The position numbers and the translations under genes were made by a program. From contig JAILNO010000065.1 in assembly GCA_024691465.1 (NCBI GenBank), positions 1-9,346 on the forward strand: a stretch of 9,346 bases of DNA. The letters are read 5' to 3'. Numbering within the stretch: position 1 is the stretch's first letter; every line of letters starts with the position of its first letter. This stretch comes from Pseudobutyrivibrio sp. (GTDB lineage: Bacteria; Bacillota_A; Clostridia; Lachnospirales; Lachnospiraceae). This document shows positions 1 through 5,705 of the stretch, in pieces. Under the pieces are notes generated by a model. It did not search any database. It was not told the origin of the DNA and saw only the letters and a program-made list of their open reading frames with translations.

Positions 1-1
1 G

Positions 2-850
2 GGACCAGACGGGGACCAGTACCGTGTCATCCTAATCGAGCGCAGCGGTTTCGGCTCTATCCAGGGCTCCAAGGAGAAGGACAACTCCCGCAAGAAGCCT
101 GAGGACTTGATACTGGACTATCTCTCTGAGATATCTGAGACTACCATCATCATCTTCGTGGAAGAGGAGCGCATCGACGATAAGAAGATAGACGGCAAGG
201 TTAATAAGAAGTACCGCCTATTTAAGGCAGCTGATAAGGTGGGCCGTGCTATTGAGCTCAATATGCCTAATGAGGCTGTCCTTAAGAAGTGGGTGGGAGC
301 CCGCATCAAGGCTAGTGGCAAGCAGATAGCCATGGATGCCTGGGAGAGATTTCTGGTGATGACTGGCAGCAGCATGAACAATATGAACTCAGAGCTGGAG
401 AAGCTCATCTCCTATGTGGGAGACAGGCCTCAGATCACCCTGGAGGATGTGAATGCAGTGTGCATTGAGGGCATCGATGTAAAAATATACGAGTTAGCAG
501 ATGCACTGGCTGAGAAGAACGCCAGGAAGACCTTCGACATATATCACGAGTGGATGGCAGCCAGAGTGGAGCCTAGGACTGTGCTCAACGAGATCATCAA
601 GCTGTACAGTAGACTCAAGCTTATCAAGCAGATGGATGCTAGCGGCAGGTCCTTGCATGACATAGCAGCTACTATTGGCACTCAGGACTATTATGTCAAG
701 ATTAACCTACCCAGGGCTAAGCGATTTAGCGCTAAGGAATTGGATGAGATGCTTAAGGATGCAGCTGATTATTCTAAGAAAATCAACACTGGATTATTAA
801 ATGAAAAAATGGCTGTAGAGCTCCTGATGATGAAATATGCAGGCCAGTAA
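2..850 (+). CDS. holA: DNA polymerase III subunit delta, 5'-truncated by window edge
   Basis: The reading frame is open from base 2, so the true start lies outside the window; 282 codons are visible. HolA is the clamp-loader subunit that opens the beta sliding clamp. Family proteins are about 330-340 residues, so roughly 50 N-terminal residues are missing. Visible landmarks are the segment KKPEDLILDYLSEISETT followed by the hydrophobic strand IIIFVEE, then a charged KxxKKYRLFKAADKVGR block, a helical middle domain around SELEKLISYVGDR and ITLEDVNAVC, and a C-terminal collar-like domain ending in LLNEKMAVELLMMKYAGQ. The order and spacing fit the delta subunit. A methionine/leucine start inside the frame at 107 (TTG) is not credible because homology-like sequence continues upstream of it. 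No strong terminator follows; pfkA has its own promoter. Confidence 0.88.
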   Translation, partial: GPDGDQYRVILIERSGFGSIQGSKEKDNSRKKPEDLILDYLSEISETTIIIFVEEERIDDKKIDGKVNKKYRLFKAADKVGRAIELNMPNEAVLKKWVGARIKASGKQIAMDAWERFLVMTGSSMNNMNSELEKLISYVGDRPQITLEDVNAVCIEGIDVKIYELADALAEKNARKTFDIYHEWMAARVEPRTVLNEIIKLYSRLKLIKQMDASGRSLHDIAATIGTQDYYVKINLPRAKRFSAKELDEMLKDAADYSKKINTGLLNEKMAVELLMMKYAGQ

Positions 851-901
851 TTACTGATTAGAGAAATATGCTTATATTTGGCGGTTTTTTTTAGTATTTT
901 A

Positions 902-930
902 TTGAAAACGTTGCCAAAAGAGGATAAAAT
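902..930 (+). promoter_or_regulatory. Sigma-A promoter for pfkA
   Basis: TTGAAA at 902-907 and TAAAAT at 925-930 are separated by 17 bases, each matching the housekeeping consensus at 5 of 6 positions. The predicted start of transcription, near 937, leaves a leader of about 40 bases before pfkA. This suggests pfkA is not solely dependent on read-through from holA. Confidence 0.65.
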
Positions 931-976
931 AGGGAAGAATTGTTTAGAAGAGGGAACATTTAGGAGGAATTATCAA

Positions 977-1963
977 ATGGCAGATAAGGTTAACACAATC
1001 GGTGTCCTTACCTCAGGTGGTGACGCTCCTGGTATGAACGCAGCTATCCGTGCTGTAGTTCGTCAGGCTATCGCTAGAGGCAAGACAGTTAAAGGAATTA
1101 GAAGAGGATACGCTGGATTACTTTCTGGCGAGATTATAGATATGAACGCACACAGCGTTTCAGAGACTATACAGCGTGGTGGTACTATTCTTCAGACAGC
1201 ACGTTGTCTCGAGATGCTTGATCCTGAGTATCAGGAGAAGGCAGCTATGCAGTGCCGTGAGGCCGGTATCGATGGACTCGTAGTCATCGGTGGTGACGGT
1301 TCTTTCAAGGGTGCTCAGAAGATTTCACACTTCGGAATTAACACAATTGGTCTTCCAGGTACTATCGATCTAGATATCGCTTGTACTGAGTACACAATTG
1401 GTTTTGATACAGCTGTTAATACAGCTATGGAAGCTATCGACAAGGTACGTGATACATCTACATCACACGAGCGTTGCTCTATCATCGAGGTAATGGGTCG
1501 TGGAGCAGGTTACATCGCTCTCTGGTGCGGTATCGCTAATGGTGCTGAGGATGTACTTCTTCCTGAGAGATATGATTATGACGAGCAGCGTCTTGTTAAT
1601 CACATCATCGAGGGTCGTAAGAAGGGTAAGCAGCATCACATCATTATCAATGCCGAGGGTATCGGCCACTCAACATCTATGGCTAAGCGTATTGAGGCAG
1701 CTACAGGTATTGAGACACGTGCTACTATCTTAGGTCACATGCAGCGTGGTGGTTCACCTACATGTAAGGATAGAGTATATGCTTCTACTATGGGTGCACT
1801 TGCAGTTGACTTACTCTGCGAGGGCAAGACTAACCGAGTAGTTGGTTATCGTCATGGTGAGTTTGTTGATTTCGATATCGACGAGGCACTTGCTATGAAG
1901 AAGGACGTTGATGAGTACCAGTACTCACTTTGCAAATCTTTGAACAATGATTACAAGTACTAA
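977..1963 (+). CDS. pfkA: ATP-dependent 6-phosphofructokinase
   Basis: This is the committing step of glycolysis, fructose-6-phosphate + ATP to fructose-1,6-bisphosphate, in the cytoplasm. The ATG at 977 is chosen because AGGAGG (962-967) lies 9 bases upstream and the protein then begins MADKVNTIGVLTSGGDAPGM, the normal family N-terminus; an in-frame TTG at 878 would add an unlikely 33 residues overlapping the promoter. At 328 residues it has family length. Visible are the nucleotide loop SGGD (13-16), GGDGS (105-109, Gly108 indicating ATP rather than pyrophosphate), PGTID (127-131) with catalytic Asp131, substrate arginines 166, 175, 248 and 257, and His254. The usual TIDND motif reads TIDLD. 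Codon choice leans to CGT, GGT and GCT, unlike the AGG/CTC-rich neighbours, as expected for a highly expressed gene. The 3' end overlaps the next gene by 17 bases. Confidence 0.96.
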   Translation: MADKVNTIGVLTSGGDAPGMNAAIRAVVRQAIARGKTVKGIRRGYAGLLSGEIIDMNAHSVSETIQRGGTILQTARCLEMLDPEYQEKAAMQCREAGIDGLVVIGGDGSFKGAQKISHFGINTIGLPGTIDLDIACTEYTIGFDTAVNTAMEAIDKVRDTSTSHERCSIIEVMGRGAGYIALWCGIANGAEDVLLPERYDYDEQRLVNHIIEGRKKGKQHHIIINAEGIGHSTSMAKRIEAATGIETRATILGHMQRGGSPTCKDRVYASTMGALAVDLLCEGKTNRVVGYRHGEFVDFDIDEALAMKKDVDEYQYSLCKSLNNDYKY

Positions 1964-2753
1964 TAACAATCAGATTAAGAATATTATTGCACTTAACAAA
2001 AAAGCCAGAGAGCGTCGCGCTCAAAGGCTTTTTGTGGTTGAGGGAATTAGAGCAGTGGCAGAGGTTCCATCCAGGTTACTATCTGCCATTTACTATGTGG
2101 AGCATTTCGCAGATTCTGCTGAGGGTCAGGCCTTCATAGCAGATATAGCAGACAGGGCTCCATCAGTTCCTATGGAAGAGGTAGCCACCAGTGTATTCAA
2201 GACCATGAGTGACACAGTCACACCTCAGGGAGTCATGGCTCTTGTTAAGATGCAGGATTTTACCCTGGAGGATGTGCTTGGCACAGCCAGTGGCGCTCCA
2301 GCTCACGTGGTGATACTAGAGTCTCTCCAGGACCCAGGCAATATGGGCACCATCGTCCGCACAGCCGAGGGAGCAGGAGCTACAGGTATCATTATGAACC
2401 ACACCACAGTGGACATATACTCACCTAAGGTAGTGCGCTCCACTATGGGAAGCATATTCAGAGTACCTCATATAATAGTGCAGGATTTAGAGGAGACCAT
2501 CAGGACCCTGGAGGATACCTATGGCCTCTCAGTATATGCTGCTCATCTTAAGGGCGAGCAGTTCTATGATGAATTAGATTTCACAGGACCTACAGCCTTC
2601 ATGATAGGTAACGAGGGTAATGGCCTCACTGATGCCACATCAGCTCTGGCCACTAGCTATCTCAAGATACCTATGGAGGGCCAGCTGGAGTCCCTTAATG
2701 CATCAGTGGCAGCCAGCCTGCTTATGTACGAGACCCATAGACAGAGGAAGTAA
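1947..2753 (+). CDS. TrmH/SpoU-family (SPOUT) rRNA 2'-O-methyltransferase
   Basis: Predicted S-adenosylmethionine-dependent ribose 2'-O-methyltransferase acting on RNA, most likely 23S rRNA; the exact nucleotide cannot be read from sequence. The 268-residue protein starts MITSTNNNQIKNI, a typical opening of this family, then RERRAQRLFVVEGIR and an N-terminal substrate-binding domain (about 29-103). The C-terminal SPOUT knot carries motif 1 with Asp129-Pro-Gly-Asn132 and Arg138, motif 2 IGNEGNGL (220-227), and motif 3 IPMEGQLESLNASVAASLL (241-259) with Asn251. The start codon lies inside pfkA (17-base overlap) and has no clear Shine-Dalgarno, so translation is probably coupled to pfkA. Codon use (AGG, ATA, CTC) differs sharply from pfkA. 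RlmB-like and YsgA-like specificities are both possible. Confidence 0.93.
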   Translation: MITSTNNNQIKNIIALNKKARERRAQRLFVVEGIRAVAEVPSRLLSAIYYVEHFADSAEGQAFIADIADRAPSVPMEEVATSVFKTMSDTVTPQGVMALVKMQDFTLEDVLGTASGAPAHVVILESLQDPGNMGTIVRTAEGAGATGIIMNHTTVDIYSPKVVRSTMGSIFRVPHIIVQDLEETIRTLEDTYGLSVYAAHLKGEQFYDELDFTGPTAFMIGNEGNGLTDATSALATSYLKIPMEGQLESLNASVAASLLMYETHRQRK

Positions 2754-2767
2754 TAAGGAAGAGATTA

Positions 2768-3031
2768 ATGCGCATTTGGTTTAAATCATGGAAAGACAAT
2801 CACATGTTACATGATCTGATGGTGGAGGATGACTCTGAGGAGACACGTACACATAAGATTTTTGCAGCAGTGGATAAGGCCACCTATGAGTTCGACACTA
2901 GCAAGCCCATCTGGCTGGACTCTACAGTTAGGGAGTTCAAGCGCAATGGCAAGGCTAGATTCACTAAGGACAATTTCGTGGATGAGGTACCTTTCGACTT
3001 CTTAGAGATCCATGTCATCGAGGAAGACTAA
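2768..3031 (+). CDS. Small conserved-looking protein of unknown function (87 aa)
   Basis: I do not recognise a named family. The start at 2768 is preceded by AAGGAAGAG, and the gene begins 14 bases after the methyltransferase stop, so it is very likely co-transcribed with it. The protein is soluble, has no signal peptide or membrane segment, and is rich in acidic and aromatic residues. It opens MRIWFKSWKDNHMLHD and contains DDSEETRTHKIFAAVDKA, a central PIWLDSTVREFKRNGKARF stretch and an acidic end, VIEED. Codon use matches the flanking genes and the frame is clean, so I take it as real. From memory, similar short proteins with the same MRIWFK start and IWLDS...REFKR centre occur in Lachnospiraceae; that needs a database search. 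No cysteine or obvious catalytic motif is visible. Confidence 0.8.
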   Translation: MRIWFKSWKDNHMLHDLMVEDDSEETRTHKIFAAVDKATYEFDTSKPIWLDSTVREFKRNGKARFTKDNFVDEVPFDFLEIHVIEED

Positions 3032-3061
3032 TAATTTAATAAATATTTAACAATATGAAAA

Positions 3062-3090
3062 TGGTCATGAGACACCCACTGTGGTAAAAT
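3062..3090 (+). promoter_or_regulatory. Extended -10 promoter for the alarmone synthetase operon
   Basis: TAAAAT at 3085-3090 is preceded by TG and one base (3082-3084), an extended -10. A weak -35, TGGTCA at 3062-3067, sits at 17-base spacing. The start of transcription would be near 3097, immediately before an inverted repeat. Confidence 0.45.
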
Positions 3091-3099
3091 ATTAACGAG

Positions 3100-3114
3100 G
3101 GCAATTACATTGCC
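3100..3114. repeat. Perfect inverted repeat at the predicted transcription start
   Basis: GGCAAT-TAC-ATTGCC is a perfect 6-bp dyad with a 3-base centre, about 10 bases downstream of the -10. It could be an operator or a short hairpin at the 5' end of the leader of the alarmone synthetase message. Function is inferred from position only. Confidence 0.4.
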
Positions 3115-3139
3115 ACTACTTACGGGGAGGTGATTCAGT

Positions 3140-3832
3140 TTGGATATTGGAATGTTCCCAGATGATGGAGTTAATTCTTGGAACACCGTCATGCTTTTAT
3201 ATGAATCAGCTATTAAAAAGGTACGCACCAAGGTAGAGATTCTTAATGATGAGTTCCAGCAGGTACATCAGTACAATCCTATTGAATACATCAAGAGCAG
3301 AGTTAAGACACCAGAGAGTATTGTTAAGAAGCTTAAGAAGAATGGACACGAGATTTCTATTCCTAACATGATTGAGTATTGTAATGATATTGCTGGAGTT
3401 AGGATTGTATGTTCATTCACATCAGATATTTATCAGATTGCTGAGATGATTGGACGTCAGGCTGATGTTACTGTTGTATCTATCAAGGACTACATCAAGA
3501 ATCCTAAGCCATCTGGTTACAAGAGCTATCATATGCTCGTTACCATTCCTATCTATCTATCAGACAGGAGTGTAGACACTAAGGTCGAGATTCAGATCCG
3601 TACCATCGGAATGGATTTCTGGGCCAGCTTAGAGCACAAGATCTACTACAAGTTCGAGGGTAATGCCCCTGATTATATCAGTAGGGACTTGAGAGAGTGT
3701 TCTGAGATCGTATCTATGATGGATACGAAGATGCTTCAGCTCAACGATGCCATCATGCAGACTAAGCTTGAGGAAGAAGAGAAGCAGCGTGAGGAGAAGA
3801 AGCACAAGAACAACTGGAAAGAGAATATTTGA
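3140..3832 (+). CDS. relP: Small alarmone synthetase, RelP/YwaC type ((p)ppGpp synthetase)
   Basis: Transfers pyrophosphate from ATP to GDP or GTP, making (p)ppGpp in the cytoplasm. The 230-residue protein is a single synthetase domain with no HD hydrolase, TGS or ACT domain, which separates it from long RelA/Rel. Visible motifs are NPIEYIKSRVK (46-56), DIAGVRIVCSF (83-93) with Mg-ligand Asp83, KDYIKNPKPSGYKSYH (116-131), and EIQIRTIGMDFWASLEHKIY (150-169) with catalytic Glu150. The wording of these motifs is closer to B. subtilis YwaC (RelP) than to YjbM (RelQ) as I remember them. The tail (209-230) is a highly charged helix. The start is a TTG, chosen because GGGGAGGTGAT (3124-3134), a near-perfect anti-16S match, ends its core 9 bases before it; the next ATG (3152) is too far. 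It abuts uppP. Confidence 0.93.
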   Translation: MDIGMFPDDGVNSWNTVMLLYESAIKKVRTKVEILNDEFQQVHQYNPIEYIKSRVKTPESIVKKLKKNGHEISIPNMIEYCNDIAGVRIVCSFTSDIYQIAEMIGRQADVTVVSIKDYIKNPKPSGYKSYHMLVTIPIYLSDRSVDTKVEIQIRTIGMDFWASLEHKIYYKFEGNAPDYISRDLRECSEIVSMMDTKMLQLNDAIMQTKLEEEEKQREEKKHKNNWKENI

Positions 3833-3834
3833 TT

Positions 3835-4695
3835 ATGATTGAAATTTTAAAGGCTATATTATTTGGTATTGTTGAAGGAATCACAGAGTGGCTTCCAATC
3901 AGTAGTACAGGCCACATGATTCTGTTAGACGAGATAGTCAAGCTGGATGTTTCAGCTGAGTTCTACAGCATGTTCCAGGTAGTTATCCAATTGGGAGCTA
4001 TCCTTGCAGTAGTACTTATCTTCTGGAATAATATCTGGCCTTTTGGCAAGCAGGGTAATCAGGCACCACTTAGCAACTCAGGTATAGGTGCTTGGATTAA
4101 GAAGGACATATTCGTCCTATGGTTTCATATATTAGTATCCTGTGTGCCAGCAGCTATTGTAGGTATCCTCTGGGATGACTTATTTGAGGAGCTTTTCTAC
4201 AACTACTATACTGTAGCTATTATGCTTATTATATTCGGCGTAGCTTTTATCCTGGTTGAGAATAGGAAGGCAGGCCATGAGGCACGTATCAACACAGTAG
4301 CTGATATTACTTACACCACTGCATTTCTAATTGGTATGTTCCAATTGATTGCAGCAGTATTTCCTGGCACATCCCGTTCAGGAGCTACCATAGTAGGAGC
4401 ACTGCTTATCGGGGTGGCTCGTACCACAGCGGCAGAGTATACTTTTTACCTTGCTATACCAGTTATGCTTGGAGCCAGCTTACTTAAGATCCTTAAGTTC
4501 GGACTTACATTCACCTCTATGGAGGCTGCTATATTAATAGTAGGAATGGTAGTTGCTTTTGCAGTATCCATGTTTGTAATTAAGTTCTTGATGGGATATA
4601 TCAAGAAGCATGATTTCAAGATATTCGGATGGTACAGAATCATACTTGGTGTGATAGTACTTATCTGTGGATTCGCAGGAGTCATCGGACAGTAA
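3835..4695 (+). CDS. uppP: Undecaprenyl-diphosphatase (UppP/BacA)
   Basis: Integral membrane enzyme that removes one phosphate from undecaprenyl diphosphate so that the lipid carrier for peptidoglycan and other envelope polymers can be reused; overproduction in other bacteria gives bacitracin resistance. The 286-residue protein shows EGITEWLPISSTGH (14-27) with the E-x3-E glutamates 14 and 18 and the conserved Ser-Ser-Thr-Gly-His, and the second signature FPGTSRSGATI (176-186) with Arg181. Around eight hydrophobic segments span the chain, with a polar loop near 71-91. The ATG at 3835 lies 2 bases after the relP stop; a TTG at 3829, overlapping the stop as TTGA, would add Met-Ile and is equally plausible. 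The Shine-Dalgarno (GGAAAGAG, 3815-3822) is weak and lies inside relP, so coupling is likely. Confidence 0.95.
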   Translation: MIEILKAILFGIVEGITEWLPISSTGHMILLDEIVKLDVSAEFYSMFQVVIQLGAILAVVLIFWNNIWPFGKQGNQAPLSNSGIGAWIKKDIFVLWFHILVSCVPAAIVGILWDDLFEELFYNYYTVAIMLIIFGVAFILVENRKAGHEARINTVADITYTTAFLIGMFQLIAAVFPGTSRSGATIVGALLIGVARTTAAEYTFYLAIPVMLGASLLKILKFGLTFTSMEAAILIVGMVVAFAVSMFVIKFLMGYIKKHDFKIFGWYRIILGVIVLICGFAGVIGQ

Positions 4696-4710
4696 TATAG
4701 ACATTAAATA

Positions 4711-4745
4711 AGGCCCAGCACATTACGTGCTGAGCCTTTATTAAT
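4711..4745. terminator. Bidirectional intrinsic terminator between convergent genes
   Basis: An 11-position stem (4711-4721 with 4727-4737; AGGCCCAGCAC against GTGCTGAGCCT, one C-A mismatch) has the loop ATTAC. It is followed on the plus strand by TTATTAATT and flanked on the minus-strand exit by TTATTTAAT. It lies between the ends of uppP (4695) and the convergent gene (4750) and can serve both. Confidence 0.75.
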
Positions 4746-4749
4746 TATG

Positions 4750-5469
4750 TTAGGTCTCGATATAAGTAGATGAGCTGACTGTTGATACATTCTCCATGTA
4801 TGTGATGGATGTTCCGCCAGCTGAGGCATTAGATGAACCAGAGTTGTAGGTGCCATTCTTCCAAGCGTCGAACTTGTTAAGTACGGCATCATAGGTCTGA
4901 TTAGAAATATCTGGTAAGTCCTTGCCCCAGGTGCCAGTAGCTTTCTCGAAGCCCTCCTTGAAGGCGTCTAATAACATGTCTGCCTTAGAGGTATCGCCAC
5001 CTGATAGTGCGATTGCGAAATCTACGATACGATCTGAGGTCTGATTAACACCCCAGTAACCATCCTCTGAGATATCTTCCTTAGCCTTAGCAACAGTCTC
5101 AGGGTCAGCTGTGAACTTGCCCTCTGCAAGGAACTTCCACATATCATCCTGAGATGCGATAGCAAAAGTGCTACCCTGTCCTGTTATAGTCTTGAGGACG
5201 ATGTCCATTAAATTATTAATCATCTTATCCTGGTCAGCCTTGAGCTGATTGATAAGTGCTGTTCTATCTGTCTGTTTGTAATTATCTGTGATGCGATTGT
5301 CATCTGACTTCTCATATACAGCTGCAGTGTCAGAGAATTTAGATGCTGAAACTTCGGATTTAGATGCGTTGAATTCCAGGGACTCTGTAACTGAACCATC
5401 TGCATTAGTGGTCTTGGTATAGGTACCTGCAATATTAGAAGAAACGCTATTTAATGTGCTTAACTCCAT
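4750..5469 (-). CDS. Cysteine-free protein of unknown function, possibly flagellum-associated
   Basis: The start at 5469 is set by AAGGAGGTT (5476-5484), 8 bases upstream; an in-frame GTG at 5565 would overlap the promoter and is rejected. The 239-residue product has no cysteine, no signal peptide and no membrane segment. The N-terminal 60 residues are Ser/Thr/Asn-rich and probably flexible, followed by a helical region (64-95). A conserved-looking globular block at 136-205 contains GYWGVNQTSDRIVDFAIALS and LPDISNQTYDAVLNKFDAW, and the tail is again Ser/Gly-rich. From memory the 138-205 block resembles a domain of unknown function (perhaps DUF5610) found in uncharacterised proteins of motile clostridia and epsilonproteobacteria; that is recall, not a search. 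Cysteine-free, low-complexity ends and the sigma-D-like promoter would fit a flagellar-regulon protein, but no catalytic motif is visible. Confidence 0.85.
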   Translation of the reverse strand: MELSTLNSVSSNIAGTYTKTTNADGSVTESLEFNASKSEVSASKFSDTAAVYEKSDDNRITDNYKQTDRTALINQLKADQDKMINNLMDIVLKTITGQGSTFAIASQDDMWKFLAEGKFTADPETVAKAKEDISEDGYWGVNQTSDRIVDFAIALSGGDTSKADMLLDAFKEGFEKATGTWGKDLPDISNQTYDAVLNKFDAWKNGTYNSGSSNASAGGTSITYMENVSTVSSSTYIET

Positions 5470-5536
5470 AATAATAACCTCCTTGTTATCGTGGCCAAAA
5501 CAATAAAACCATATGGAAATCCTTTTCCTATTCTTA

Positions 5537-5564
5537 TTATCGGAATCTAATTGATAAAAATTCA
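5537..5564 (-). promoter_or_regulatory. Sigma-D (sigma-28)-like promoter for the minus-strand unknown gene
   Basis: Read on the minus strand, TGAA (5564-5561) is followed after 16 bases by TCCGATAA (5544-5537). The flagellar sigma consensus is TAAA-N15-GCCGATAA, so the -10 matches 7 of 8 and the -35 matches 3 of 4. The leader would be about 60 bases to the ATG at 5469. No convincing sigma-A promoter competes at this position. Confidence 0.5.
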
Positions 5565-5572
5565 CTAATAGA

Positions 5573-5592
5573 TTGTATTTATTTTAATACAA
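5573..5592. repeat. TTGTATT/AATACAA inverted repeat between divergent promoters
   Basis: TTGTATT (5573-5579) and AATACAA (5586-5592) form a perfect 7-bp dyad with a 6-base T-rich centre. It lies just upstream of the ispE -35 and upstream of the divergent sigma-D-like promoter. TTGTA/TACAA arms are typical of GntR-family operators, and a GntR regulator is encoded in the adjacent operon. Confidence 0.45.
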
Positions 5593-5597
5593 AAATC

Positions 5598-5626
5598 TTG
5601 TAAATGTGTGGAGTCTTTGTTAAAAT
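5598..5626 (+). promoter_or_regulatory. Extended -10 promoter for the ispE operon
   Basis: TTGTAA (5598-5603) and TAAAAT (5621-5626) are 17 bases apart, with TG one base before the -10 (5618-5619). Start of transcription would be near 5633, giving a leader of about 73 bases that contains the 17-base repeats. Confidence 0.5.
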
Positions 5627-5640
5627 TTATAAGGATTGAA

Positions 5641-5679
5641 TACAAAGAACACGCAAGTACAAAATACACGACTGTACAA
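5641..5679 (+). repeat. Imperfect 17-bp tandem repeat in the ispE leader
   Basis: Units start at 5641, 5658 and 5675, each opening with TACAA. The first two units agree at 12 of 17 positions (TACAAAGAACACGCAAG against TACAAAATACACGACTG); the third shares only the opening pentamer. The spacing is exactly 17 bases, about 1.6 helical turns, so the units are not in phase on one face of the DNA. Confidence 0.4.
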
Positions 5680-5705
5680 GCTAGATTACGGAGTTATTTT
5701 TTCAG

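Noticed and set aside
118..408. Open frame of 96 codons on the minus strand opposite holA
   Set aside because: It is antisense to a clearly conserved gene, low in recognisable motifs and without a ribosome binding site.
864..892. Possible holA terminator: AAATAT-GCTT-ATATTT followed by eight T
   Set aside because: The stem is only A-T pairs and is separated from the T run by GGCGG, so it is unlikely to terminate efficiently. It may still be a weak site.
878..976. Upstream TTG start for pfkA adding 33 residues
   Set aside because: It would overlap the predicted promoter and lies before a strong Shine-Dalgarno correctly placed for the ATG at 977.
5470..5565. Upstream GTG start for the minus-strand unknown gene
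   Set aside because: The extra residues look like translated leader, the sigma-D-like promoter lies within, and a strong SD serves the ATG at 5469.
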